DNA of 63,489 nt. It comes from Planctomycetota bacterium (GTDB lineage Bacteria; Planctomycetota; Planctomycetia; Pirellulales; UBA1268). A model generated the notes under the pieces. The model was not told the origin of the DNA. It made no database searches and was given only the letters and a program-made list of their open reading frames with translations. Below, piece by piece: positions 47,653 to 55,920 of the stretch. The DNA lies in contig JAPOIM010000001.1 in NCBI GenBank assembly GCA_029978905.1, forward strand, positions 159,871 to 223,359. The letters are read 5' to 3'. Position 1 is the stretch's first letter, and each line of letters begins with the position of its first letter. The position numbers and the translations under genes are program-made.

Positions 47653-50600
47653 ATGAAAAACTTTGGTGAGCTCTTCGGACGGTTTCAGTCTCGCAAGGCC
47701 CGCTCGTCGCAAAAGGGTGCGGCACAGAAGTCTGCCGCAGCCCAGCGCCGCCGCAACGCCCGCCAGACGGCGGCCCCCGAACGCCTGGAAGAGCGGCTGC
47801 TGCTCGCCACGGACGTCTACAGCCAAGGCAATGGGCTCGGCGAAACACAGTACGGCTGGGCGGTCTTCACCCAGACGGATGCCGGCGACGACATCTACCT
47901 GCGTGAGACGACCGGCACCGACGACTTCGGCACGGTTTCACCCCGTTGGCAGTATTCCAACAACGCCGACTTCGCCGACTCAGGAAGCATTGGTCCGACA
48001 TCGGGAGCGTACCGTGACATCCTGATCACGGACGGCGTGCCCAACGGTCTCACCGGCACGTTCCCCTCGAACTTCCTGACACTGCCAGGTGCAGCCGATG
48101 TCGACTTGCCATCCACGCTGACGCCGGCAACGTACGATTTCGACACGCCCAACTACGACTACATCTCGGGCGAGGTCGTGCCGGGCACGTTCTCGGGATT
48201 CCTGCAGCCAGCAGTCAGTGGAGCAGGGTTTCCGCTGGGAAGTTTTGGCGTCCGCGCCCAGTATCTGCTAGATCACTTTAATGGCGGCTCGGGCGACGGC
48301 GTGCCCGTGCTGTTCCGCGACGGCAACGACTTCTGGGTCACCCGTGCCACGTTCCCCGTCGGCACCAACACTTGGTCCATTAGTGATGGGGTCATCAACT
48401 ACCGAACTGGCACGTTCCGCTACGTCGTGCGAGACCAAGACGGCAACGCTGTTTCCACGACCTCGACAGTCAACTTTGACTACGCGTCTCCAGTGAAGTC
48501 TTCAGTAGCATCGAATGTCACGCTTGCTCCTGGGCTCGACATCAACAGCGGCGTCTACGCCAAGCCAACCGGCCCCGACGCGGTGATCTCGATCCAGACA
48601 CCTGTTGTGGACGGTCATACCGTGTCGCTTCAGGCGACGAACGTGCAGATCGACGCCCCGGTTTCCACGCAGACGGGCAACTTCGCCAACTTCCTGGTTG
48701 CCGCGGAATCCGCGACCTTCGCCGCAGCTGTCGAATCAGATGAAGTCTCTTTCTTCATTGCTAATGACGAGCGGACCACGGCTGCAAGCCGAGGCGAGCT
48801 CTACATCTCGAGCAGCGGCTCCGTCACAGGCCTCAATGGCAACGACGCCTTTAACGTGTCACTCGAAGCCACCGACGCGGACGTCTACATCCAAGGCCTT
48901 CTCGCCGGCTCGACGCAGTCGTACCGCTACACAACCGTCACTTCGACGGTCGGTGGCGTGTTGTCGACGCTCGACTCGGTCGGCCAGCCCGCTGGTCAGA
49001 TTCGTGGCAACACCGTCGATATCCTGCTCACCAATGAGACCCCTGTTGAGCCAGCCGACTCGCTCGCTCACGTCTTGAGCATCGATACCGACATCGACAG
49101 CCTCCGCATTTTTGCAGCCAACACGTCCACCGACGGCACCATGAACGCAAGCGTGACGGCGACCGTCGTCAGCACCGCCCCGCCAAACAGCGTGGTGGTG
49201 GATGATACTGACGGCATCGGCGTGGGCGACGTCGTGGTGGCTGCGTCGTTCAGTGGTTTCGTGCCTTCCGGCACGACGGTCACTGCCGTCGACACCACTA
49301 CCAAGACGCTCACTCTCTCTGGCCCAACGTTCCTAGCTGCTGGTTCGGAGCTGATGTTCCTCAAGACGGTGGTTGGTGACGTCACCAACGACACGGTCCT
49401 TGCCGTCGCTGATGTGGCAGGGATTCAACTCGGCGACGTGATCTCAGAAATGATCACCGGCGGTGGGGCTGCGTCAGGGATTCCTGAGAACACCTACGTG
49501 GTTGGCATCGACGCCGGCGCCAACGAACTTACGCTCTCCCAGGCCGTGACCGTTGACGACGGGGCCGCCCTCCAGTTCTACCGCTATCGGCAGGCCTACA
49601 AACCATTCAACTACGACATTCAAGTTCGCGAGGCGAACGCTCTGAATGTCGACGGAAGCCTGACCTCAGGCGGCCCGATCTCGGTCTCAGCCATCGGCGC
49701 TCTGAACATCAACGCGTCGGTCATCTCTCAGCAAGATGTCTCGCTCTTCAGCGGCACGACGCTCACGGGCAATGCCTGGCTGACATCCGTCGAAGGTGCG
49801 TTGAATCTTGAGGCCGACAGTGTTTCGATCCGCGGCCGTCTGCAGGTGCTTGCCGCCCCCGTCGACGACTCACTGACCGACATCTCTGTGAAGGCAATCG
49901 GTGGTGGCATCCGCCTCGACGGCGGGGCGACGGCCGTCAACCAGATCGTGATCGACCAACGTGGGACGGGATCCGTCATCGCCACCAACCCGATCGTTAC
50001 CGACACGCTGACGGTTTACGCGACGGGCAACGTCAACGCCACGACCGACGTGCGATATGGTGACATCGAAACCTCTGGTGACGTCACAATCATCGAAGCC
50101 AATGACGTCGAACTCAATGTGTCGACCCCCGGTTTTGTTCGTCTGTCCGCACTTGGCACCGACCCCGCAGGCGAGGATCGCGCCGCCCTGAAAGCTCAGC
50201 TGCGTAGGACGACCGATGTAGTGCTCACCGCACCCGCCGGGAGCATCGACGTCTCAGCCCTGACTGCAGTGGACCTCACGATCGGCGACGCCGCGTCGCT
50301 GCTGTCGGGCCTTGCCTCGTCGATGCAGGCGGCGGGCAACGTCTCGATCCGTGCGAGTCAGGCTGGCATTATCGCTCTCGATGCTCCACTCGCGGGCGAC
50401 AGCCGGCTCCAAACGCGAGCGGTTTCGTCTACCACCGGGATCGGCAACTTGCCGGGCACTTACGCCCAAAACGTGCCCGGCCAGACGCCCGCCACACTGA
50501 CAGGGAACAGCAACGGCAACCTCAACGACGTGCTGAACTTCGAGGTGATCTTCCCCGGATTCCGTCCTTCGAGCGCTGCCAACCCCAACCCACTGCGGGT

Positions 50601-52917
50601 GCGCGATATCGTCTTGCTCCGAGGCCAGCAGTTTGGCTACGAAAACGGCCTCTATCAGATCACAAGCCTCGGCAGCGCCACCACACCGTGGGTGCTCACC
50701 CGCACCGCGTTTACCGAGACGACAAGCGAGTTCGAGGTGGGCACACGGATTTCTGCGACCGACGGCGACTTCGCCGGCCAGTCGTTCCGAGTCGACTCCT
50801 ACGCGAACGTGCTTGACTCAACTCCGCTTCGCGTGGATTCCAGCCTGCAGCGTTCGGCGAACGAAGTCTCGGTACGGGTGGCGACCGACTCCATCCTCAA
50901 CGGCACATTCAACGGATCGGGCACCATCACGGGATCAGTTCCCGCGCTGATCGTGAACGGCATCTCTGTTGACGACGGCGATCTCGTGCTCGTCCGCTTC
51001 GGTGCCACCAACGTCAATGACGGACTCGTGCCCTCGACTGACGCGAACGGCGTGTACGTCAAAGAAACCGACGGGAGTGGCAACTGGACACTCACGCGAT
51101 ACGTCGACCCCGTCACCGCAAATGTGGTCGAGGAAGCAGTTGTCATTGTCCAGCAAGGCTTCTATCGCACGGTCCTCACCGGCGAATCCTTTACGGTGCG
51201 GTACGACGGCCTCGGGCTGGTTGACGTCGCGATCAATGAAGCCGCATTCACCTCTGAGATCGGCTCCTACGATCCTCGGGATGCCACAACGTTTGTGGTG
51301 ACGACGGCTGGCGGCACCAACAATGATGCCGGGTCGCTCGGCAAGATGCTCGCGTTGATCCAAAGCAACGAAGCACGGCATCTCGGCGATGAAGTCGTCA
51401 TCCAGGAGGTGCGTTTTGGCAACGTCCTCGGCAATGTGACGGGCCCCACCGGCACAATCCAGCTCAAGCAAGAACTGCCACTGATCGAAAAGCCTTTCAC
51501 CATATCGGTGAGCAACCGCTACGCCATCTCCACGGCGACGGCACAGACGATCGTGATCGACGGCTCGCGCATCACGACCAGCCGTGAAAACACGTTTGCC
51601 GGCCGGACGACGCAGATCAACGGCCTTGAGTACACGGCCGGGGCGTCCACCGTCCTCACACCGACCCCTGAAGAGGCGGTCCAGAGCCGTCTCTCAGGCG
51701 TACAGATTGCCGGCTTCGAGACCGGTGGCGCGGTGGTCATCGACGGCACCTCCAACATCATTGTGGAGAACATCACCGTTGGCCGAAACGCGGCCGGTCA
51801 GTCGCAGGGCGGGCTCTATGGCATCGTCGTCACCGGGACGGCCGGCTCGAATGGCCCGGTTTCGCTCGTCAACAACACGATCGCGTCGTCGTCGGTCTTC
51901 GGCCCGGTCACTCAGCCGTTGATTGGCTCTGGCATTCAAATCGAAGGCCAGGCCCAGTACGTGCAGATCGTCGGAAGCACGATCGGCGGCAGCATCGGTG
52001 CGAACACGACAGGTGTCACTGTCCGGAGCAGCAACGACAACACGACGCGGCCAAACTCCATCGGAGTAAATCCGCTGCCTGCCAGTCAACTGCCCACCAC
52101 GGTCAACAAAGCCACCATCACGATCCCCGCTGCAACCTGGAATGTGATCGGAAACGACCTCTACATCGGCCAAACCGTGACAGGCAGCGGGATCGCCTCA
52201 GGCAGCAAGATCTTGGCGATCGACTACGACGCTCGGCAGATTGTGCTTTCAGAGCGGATGACCGTGACCAGCGCCAGCAGCCGCATCACCTTCGGCACGC
52301 CAAACCGCACGAACGTCATTGACAACTTCTATGGTGTCAAGCTGGAAAGCGGCAACACCCGCATGGCCAACACGACGGTTGCCGACAACGTGCTCGACGG
52401 GGTTGTGGTGGGGACGGCCCTGCCAAACGCGATCTGGGCTCAGATCGGAGCGGGCATCGCTCTCGACTCGGCAGGCCAGCCTGATCCAAAGATCCGCACG
52501 AATGCCAGCAATGCGATCTACAGCAACGGTCGCTATGGCATCCGCTTCGCCAGTGGAATCACGTCGCAGACCTTCTCGGCAAGCACGGTGTTCCCATTCG
52601 ACCCAGTGCCTACCCAGATTGTGATCGAGGGCAACTACATCGGCACCAACACGAGCGGTGCCACGGGCCTGAACAACGCTCGCTCCAGTTACTACTGGGA
52701 TGCGACGCAGTCCTCAAGCATCCCCTCTGACGGGTCTGTTGGAACGGGCCAGAAGTTCGACTCGTTGATCACTTCGCTCGATCCTTCGGGGCCGAACCCG
52801 GCTCTTGACAACGGGAATGGCAACATCAACGCCGACCTCGCGCAGGCCTCTGGTGGTGGTGGCGGTGGTGGTGGCTCCGACGGGGGTGGTTCGATCCCCG
52901 TCCCACCTCGACGCTAG
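47653..52917 (+). CDS. giant surface protein (beta-helix/adhesin-like) with N-terminal LEERLLL motif
   Basis: This 1754-residue protein starts with a very basic 40-residue stretch and RLEERLLLATDV, matching the LEPR-XLL-type motif found at the start of large planctomycete surface proteins. There is no classical signal peptide. The rest is rich in Gly, Thr, Asn and Val, with beta-helix-like repeats. One module recurs (GVGDVVVAASFSGFVPSGTT; IGQTVTGSGIASGSKILAID). Another, VGTRI/VLVRF plus NGVYVKETDGSGNWTLTR, recurs around residues 980-1150. It ends in a poly-Gly tail (GGGGGGGSDGGGSIPVPPRR). ATG 47653 was chosen; the upstream open frame from 47134 is unlikely. A role in adhesion or in the cell envelope is inferred. 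Confidence 0.8.
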   Translation: MKNFGELFGRFQSRKARSSQKGAAQKSAAAQRRRNARQTAAPERLEERLLLATDVYSQGNGLGETQYGWAVFTQTDAGDDIYLRETTGTDDFGTVSPRWQYSNNADFADSGSIGPTSGAYRDILITDGVPNGLTGTFPSNFLTLPGAADVDLPSTLTPATYDFDTPNYDYISGEVVPGTFSGFLQPAVSGAGFPLGSFGVRAQYLLDHFNGGSGDGVPVLFRDGNDFWVTRATFPVGTNTWSISDGVINYRTGTFRYVVRDQDGNAVSTTSTVNFDYASPVKSSVASNVTLAPGLDINSGVYAKPTGPDAVISIQTPVVDGHTVSLQATNVQIDAPVSTQTGNFANFLVAAESATFAAAVESDEVSFFIANDERTTAASRGELYISSSGSVTGLNGNDAFNVSLEATDADVYIQGLLAGSTQSYRYTTVTSTVGGVLSTLDSVGQPAGQIRGNTVDILLTNETPVEPADSLAHVLSIDTDIDSLRIFAANTSTDGTMNASVTATVVSTAPPNSVVVDDTDGIGVGDVVVAASFSGFVPSGTTVTAVDTTTKTLTLSGPTFLAAGSELMFLKTVVGDVTNDTVLAVADVAGIQLGDVISEMITGGGAASGIPENTYVVGIDAGANELTLSQAVTVDDGAALQFYRYRQAYKPFNYDIQVREANALNVDGSLTSGGPISVSAIGALNINASVISQQDVSLFSGTTLTGNAWLTSVEGALNLEADSVSIRGRLQVLAAPVDDSLTDISVKAIGGGIRLDGGATAVNQIVIDQRGTGSVIATNPIVTDTLTVYATGNVNATTDVRYGDIETSGDVTIIEANDVELNVSTPGFVRLSALGTDPAGEDRAALKAQLRRTTDVVLTAPAGSIDVSALTAVDLTIGDAASLLSGLASSMQAAGNVSIRASQAGIIALDAPLAGDSRLQTRAVSSTTGIGNLPGTYAQNVPGQTPATLTGNSNGNLNDVLNFEVIFPGFRPSSAANPNPLRVRDIVLLRGQQFGYENGLYQITSLGSATTPWVLTRTAFTETTSEFEVGTRISATDGDFAGQSFRVDSYANVLDSTPLRVDSSLQRSANEVSVRVATDSILNGTFNGSGTITGSVPALIVNGISVDDGDLVLVRFGATNVNDGLVPSTDANGVYVKETDGSGNWTLTRYVDPVTANVVEEAVVIVQQGFYRTVLTGESFTVRYDGLGLVDVAINEAAFTSEIGSYDPRDATTFVVTTAGGTNNDAGSLGKMLALIQSNEARHLGDEVVIQEVRFGNVLGNVTGPTGTIQLKQELPLIEKPFTISVSNRYAISTATAQTIVIDGSRITTSRENTFAGRTTQINGLEYTAGASTVLTPTPEEAVQSRLSGVQIAGFETGGAVVIDGTSNIIVENITVGRNAAGQSQGGLYGIVVTGTAGSNGPVSLVNNTIASSSVFGPVTQPLIGSGIQIEGQAQYVQIVGSTIGGSIGANTTGVTVRSSNDNTTRPNSIGVNPLPASQLPTTVNKATITIPAATWNVIGNDLYIGQTVTGSGIASGSKILAIDYDARQIVLSERMTVTSASSRITFGTPNRTNVIDNFYGVKLESGNTRMANTTVADNVLDGVVVGTALPNAIWAQIGAGIALDSAGQPDPKIRTNASNAIYSNGRYGIRFASGITSQTFSASTVFPFDPVPTQIVIEGNYIGTNTSGATGLNNARSSYYWDATQSSSIPSDGSVGTGQKFDSLITSLDPSGPNPALDNGNGNINADLAQASGGGGGGGGSDGGGSIPVPPRR

Positions 52918-52933
52918 GCCTTTCCAAGAAATG

Positions 52934-52971
52934 AAGGGGGCCAACATGCCGTACGGCACGTTGGCCCCCTT
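52934..52971. terminator. shared convergent intrinsic terminator
   Basis: A near-perfect hairpin: arms AAGGGGGCCAAC (52934-52945) and GTTGGCCCCCTT (52960-52971), with a loop that is itself mostly palindromic (GCCGTACGGC). The T-run TTTTT follows on the plus side. It sits 16 bases after the giant surface protein gene and would also be read at the end of the convergent barrel protein. Confidence 0.9.
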
Positions 52972-53001
52972 TTTCATTGACCAATATCAGATCACGAGGC
53001 A

Positions 53002-53026
53002 GCTCAGATCACGGGCTGATCTGAGC
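53002..53026 (-). terminator. 10-base hairpin across the stop codon of the barrel-protein gene
   Basis: Arms GCTCAGATCA (53002-53011) and TGATCTGAGC (53017-53026) pair perfectly around a 5-base loop and include the TGA stop of the minus-strand gene at 53009-53011. It could be a first stop signal before the main terminator at 52934-52971, or slow ribosomes at the end of the message. Confidence 0.45.
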
Positions 53027-55774
53027 ACCATTCACGCTGACCGTCGCACCCGACGCGTTCGTGACGTTGGCTGCCGTCCCCGGAGCCGCACCTGCGGTGA
53101 AGGCACTGGTGATGTTGATTGCCCCGGAGGCTCCAGCCTCTGTCAGCGAGATCGCCGTGTCTGGGGCAACCACACCGGCGTTCGCCGAGGTGACCGACGT
53201 GAAGTTCAGGTTCAACGTCGTCGTTCCAGGCGAGGTGGCGTCTTCGTAGATGAAGATCGCGGGATCTGTCGTGGAGGCGGTCGCCAGCGTGCTCGCATTG
53301 AGGACGGTGACGGTGCCTGCATTGGACGCTGCAAAGCCCGTGGCCCCCGCACCTGGAATATTCATATTCAGGTCGGTGAAGGTTGTGCTCGCTCCAGAGA
53401 GATCCGTGAGCAGGATCCCGTTCGCGGTGCCGCCAAGCACACTAAACTCGGAGAAGTTGAACTGACTTGCTCCCTGCGATCCATCAATCAGGAGGGCCTG
53501 GGGTCCGGTGCTCGAGAGCACCGCACCCGACACATTCACGATGGTTTGGTCAACATTCGAGATGTAGATGCCGTCCCCGGAATCCACAAGCGTGTTGCTG
53601 CCTGGGCCATCGACCGAGATCCGTCCCGTTTGCGTCGCAGGATCGCCGCCGACACCAGTCGTGTTAAACACTTGCAGCAAGTAGCCGCTGCCGGTCGTTG
53701 GTGCATTGTTGATCGTGCCGAAGTAGTCGAAGATCGGCGATCCGCCGTCGATGCCAATCGCCGCTCCCGCGGTCCCCTTGACGATCCCCGTCCCGGCGTC
53801 GGAAGAGATCAACGTCGTCGCGTTGTCGTTCTTGAGCAGGATGCCGGTGTTGACGCTGTTGGTCAGCGAGACGTTATCGAGGTTGATCGCCGTTCCAGCG
53901 GCATTTCCTTCGATCACGATGCCCTGCCCACCGTAGTCGCTAATCGCGTTGGGCTGAATGGCTCCGTTGGCGGTGCCACCCATGGCCAGATTGATTGTGC
54001 CACCCGTGTTGTTGTAGAGGTCCACCAGCGTGCTGGGCACACCGCCGTTGGTCCGCACATCATTGGCAATCAAGCCCTGGTAATCGACGCTGGCATCGCT
54101 GTTGTAGACCGCCAAGCCACCAGCCGTCGTCTTTCCGATCGCCACATCGGTGAAGTCGATGTTGCCCGAGGCACCATTGATCACCACACCACGCTGGGCC
54201 GCAGCAGTGCCATCACCCAAAATCACTGTGTCGACCACACGGGTGGGGCGTTGATGCGGGAACGCAGCCGTGGGCAGGCTGTTGAGGTTGCCGGTTGCCA
54301 GCAAGCCCGTGCCCGATCCCTGGATCGCAAGGTGGGCGATCGTCGCACCACCGAAGCCGGCAGTCGCGATGCTCACGCCGCCAGGGTTGCTCAGAACAGG
54401 CGTGAGGGTGGAGGTGGCATAGAGCGGGAACAGTCCGCAGTTTGGAGTGTCGAGCACCACAGCACCGCTGCTTCCAATCAGGTATTGATTGTCGGCATTG
54501 AAGCTAAACGTGCCACCATACGCGTTGGCAATCCTCGCGTTGCTGTCGCCCACGTTGACATAGACGATGTCCCACGCGTTCACCGCAGCCGCATCAGCCT
54601 GCGCCAGGGTCGTGAAAGGGGCTTCAGCCGTGCCATTCCCGCCAAGAGCGGCCGTGTTGTCGACGTGGATCACGTTCCACGGCTGATTCGAGTTGTTGCT
54701 GTTGAGAGCCACAACCGGCGTCTGATGTGCACGAACCATGTGTTCGTTCCGCATCATCGGCTGCTCAAGCTGATCCGGCACTGACCTGCGACGACTGCCA
54801 CCCATGCGGTAGGTCAGGCGGGCAAAGCCCGTTGAATCGAAGTAGCTGTCGTTGTTGTACTGGAGCGAGAAGTCCCAGTTCTCCAGGAAGGTCATGTCGA
54901 TGCGGGTGTAGACACCGCCAAACCATGGCACGATCGGCTGGCCGAGTGAACTTCCTGCCTGCCATTCGTTGTTGGCGTTGCCAAGGGCATACCCGCCGAC
55001 GCTGATCATGCCAGCCCACTGTGAAAGGGCAGGGATGTAGGCACCCACCTCAAGGTCCGCACCACCGAGTGCCGCGTCGAGGCCGGTGGCACACATGATG
55101 TAGTTCTGAGCGAACTGACTTCCGGGAACACCGACGGTGTACGCCGTCGTGCCAACCGGCATGTAGCCGTTGCTTCGAAGGTTACCCCAGTCGGTGAGCC
55201 ACTCGCCTGACACGCCGACCTGCTGGTAGACGTGACCAAACTGACCGAACTGGCTCGTGCCCAGGGCACCACCGGTCGGATACTGGTTCAGGTCGCCGTC
55301 ATAGTCCCAGTACACGCCAACGCCAAGGAGAGTGCCGCCGAGCATCTGCTTGCGGACCAAGCCGACGTTGGAAAAGAAGCCACCGTGAACCGAGAGGTGG
55401 CCCCGCAGGTCGGCCGACCAAAAGCCGCCCATGTCGTCTTCGGCATACGGGATAAACCCGCCGAGTGTCATGTAGCTACCGTTGTAGCCCAGGCCTCGGT
55501 CAGCGGCGTTGATGCCGTAGTAGAGGTAGCCGGGACCATATTGATTGAGGTTGGAGAATGCACCGACCGCTCGGTTGACGACTCCACCAGCTGGGTTCAT
55601 CGCCGTCTGGCCCGTCTGGGCGTGGGCGTCGCTGGCAAAGCCGAAGAATCCGGCAGCCAGGAGCGTTCCGGCCAGGCCCCTGAGGGCTCGCCGCCGCCAG
55701 GCCGCTGCTTTACGACGCAGCGTTTTCTGCTTGGCAAGAGCTCGAAGTACGGGGCGATTTGCGGTCTTTTTCAT
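53009..55774 (-). CDS. inverse-autotransporter-like outer membrane protein with beta-helix passenger
   Basis: This 921-residue protein has an unusually long, basic signal peptide ending TLLAAGFFGFASDAHAQ. A beta-barrel-like region follows (about 60-330), with alternating aromatic strands such as GYLYYGINAADRGLGYNGSY, GVGVYWDYDGDLNQY and WDFSLQYNNDSYFDSTGFAR. The rest is a right-handed beta-helix passenger, starting NVIHVDNTAALGGNGTAEAP and repeating Gly/Asn-rich turns. A barrel-first, passenger-last order is that of intimin/invasin-type (type Ve) proteins. ATG 55774 was chosen over 55834. It converges with the giant surface protein and shares its terminator. Confidence 0.72.
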   Translation of the reverse strand: MKKTANRPVLRALAKQKTLRRKAAAWRRRALRGLAGTLLAAGFFGFASDAHAQTGQTAMNPAGGVVNRAVGAFSNLNQYGPGYLYYGINAADRGLGYNGSYMTLGGFIPYAEDDMGGFWSADLRGHLSVHGGFFSNVGLVRKQMLGGTLLGVGVYWDYDGDLNQYPTGGALGTSQFGQFGHVYQQVGVSGEWLTDWGNLRSNGYMPVGTTAYTVGVPGSQFAQNYIMCATGLDAALGGADLEVGAYIPALSQWAGMISVGGYALGNANNEWQAGSSLGQPIVPWFGGVYTRIDMTFLENWDFSLQYNNDSYFDSTGFARLTYRMGGSRRRSVPDQLEQPMMRNEHMVRAHQTPVVALNSNNSNQPWNVIHVDNTAALGGNGTAEAPFTTLAQADAAAVNAWDIVYVNVGDSNARIANAYGGTFSFNADNQYLIGSSGAVVLDTPNCGLFPLYATSTLTPVLSNPGGVSIATAGFGGATIAHLAIQGSGTGLLATGNLNSLPTAAFPHQRPTRVVDTVILGDGTAAAQRGVVINGASGNIDFTDVAIGKTTAGGLAVYNSDASVDYQGLIANDVRTNGGVPSTLVDLYNNTGGTINLAMGGTANGAIQPNAISDYGGQGIVIEGNAAGTAINLDNVSLTNSVNTGILLKNDNATTLISSDAGTGIVKGTAGAAIGIDGGSPIFDYFGTINNAPTTGSGYLLQVFNTTGVGGDPATQTGRISVDGPGSNTLVDSGDGIYISNVDQTIVNVSGAVLSSTGPQALLIDGSQGASQFNFSEFSVLGGTANGILLTDLSGASTTFTDLNMNIPGAGATGFAASNAGTVTVLNASTLATASTTDPAIFIYEDATSPGTTTLNLNFTSVTSANAGVVAPDTAISLTEAGASGAINITSAFTAGAAPGTAANVTNASGATVSVNGAQISP

Positions 55775-55920
55775 CGTGCTCGCATCCCTGACGGGTGCCA
55801 GCGTCCGTCGAGAAGACTCTCGTCTCCCGGACAACCGGCATGATCGATAGCGTTGATCGACGCATTACCACCGGTGCCATGAGTATTTTCCGTAGAAAGA
55901 CCGAATTCGTCAGCCGCACC

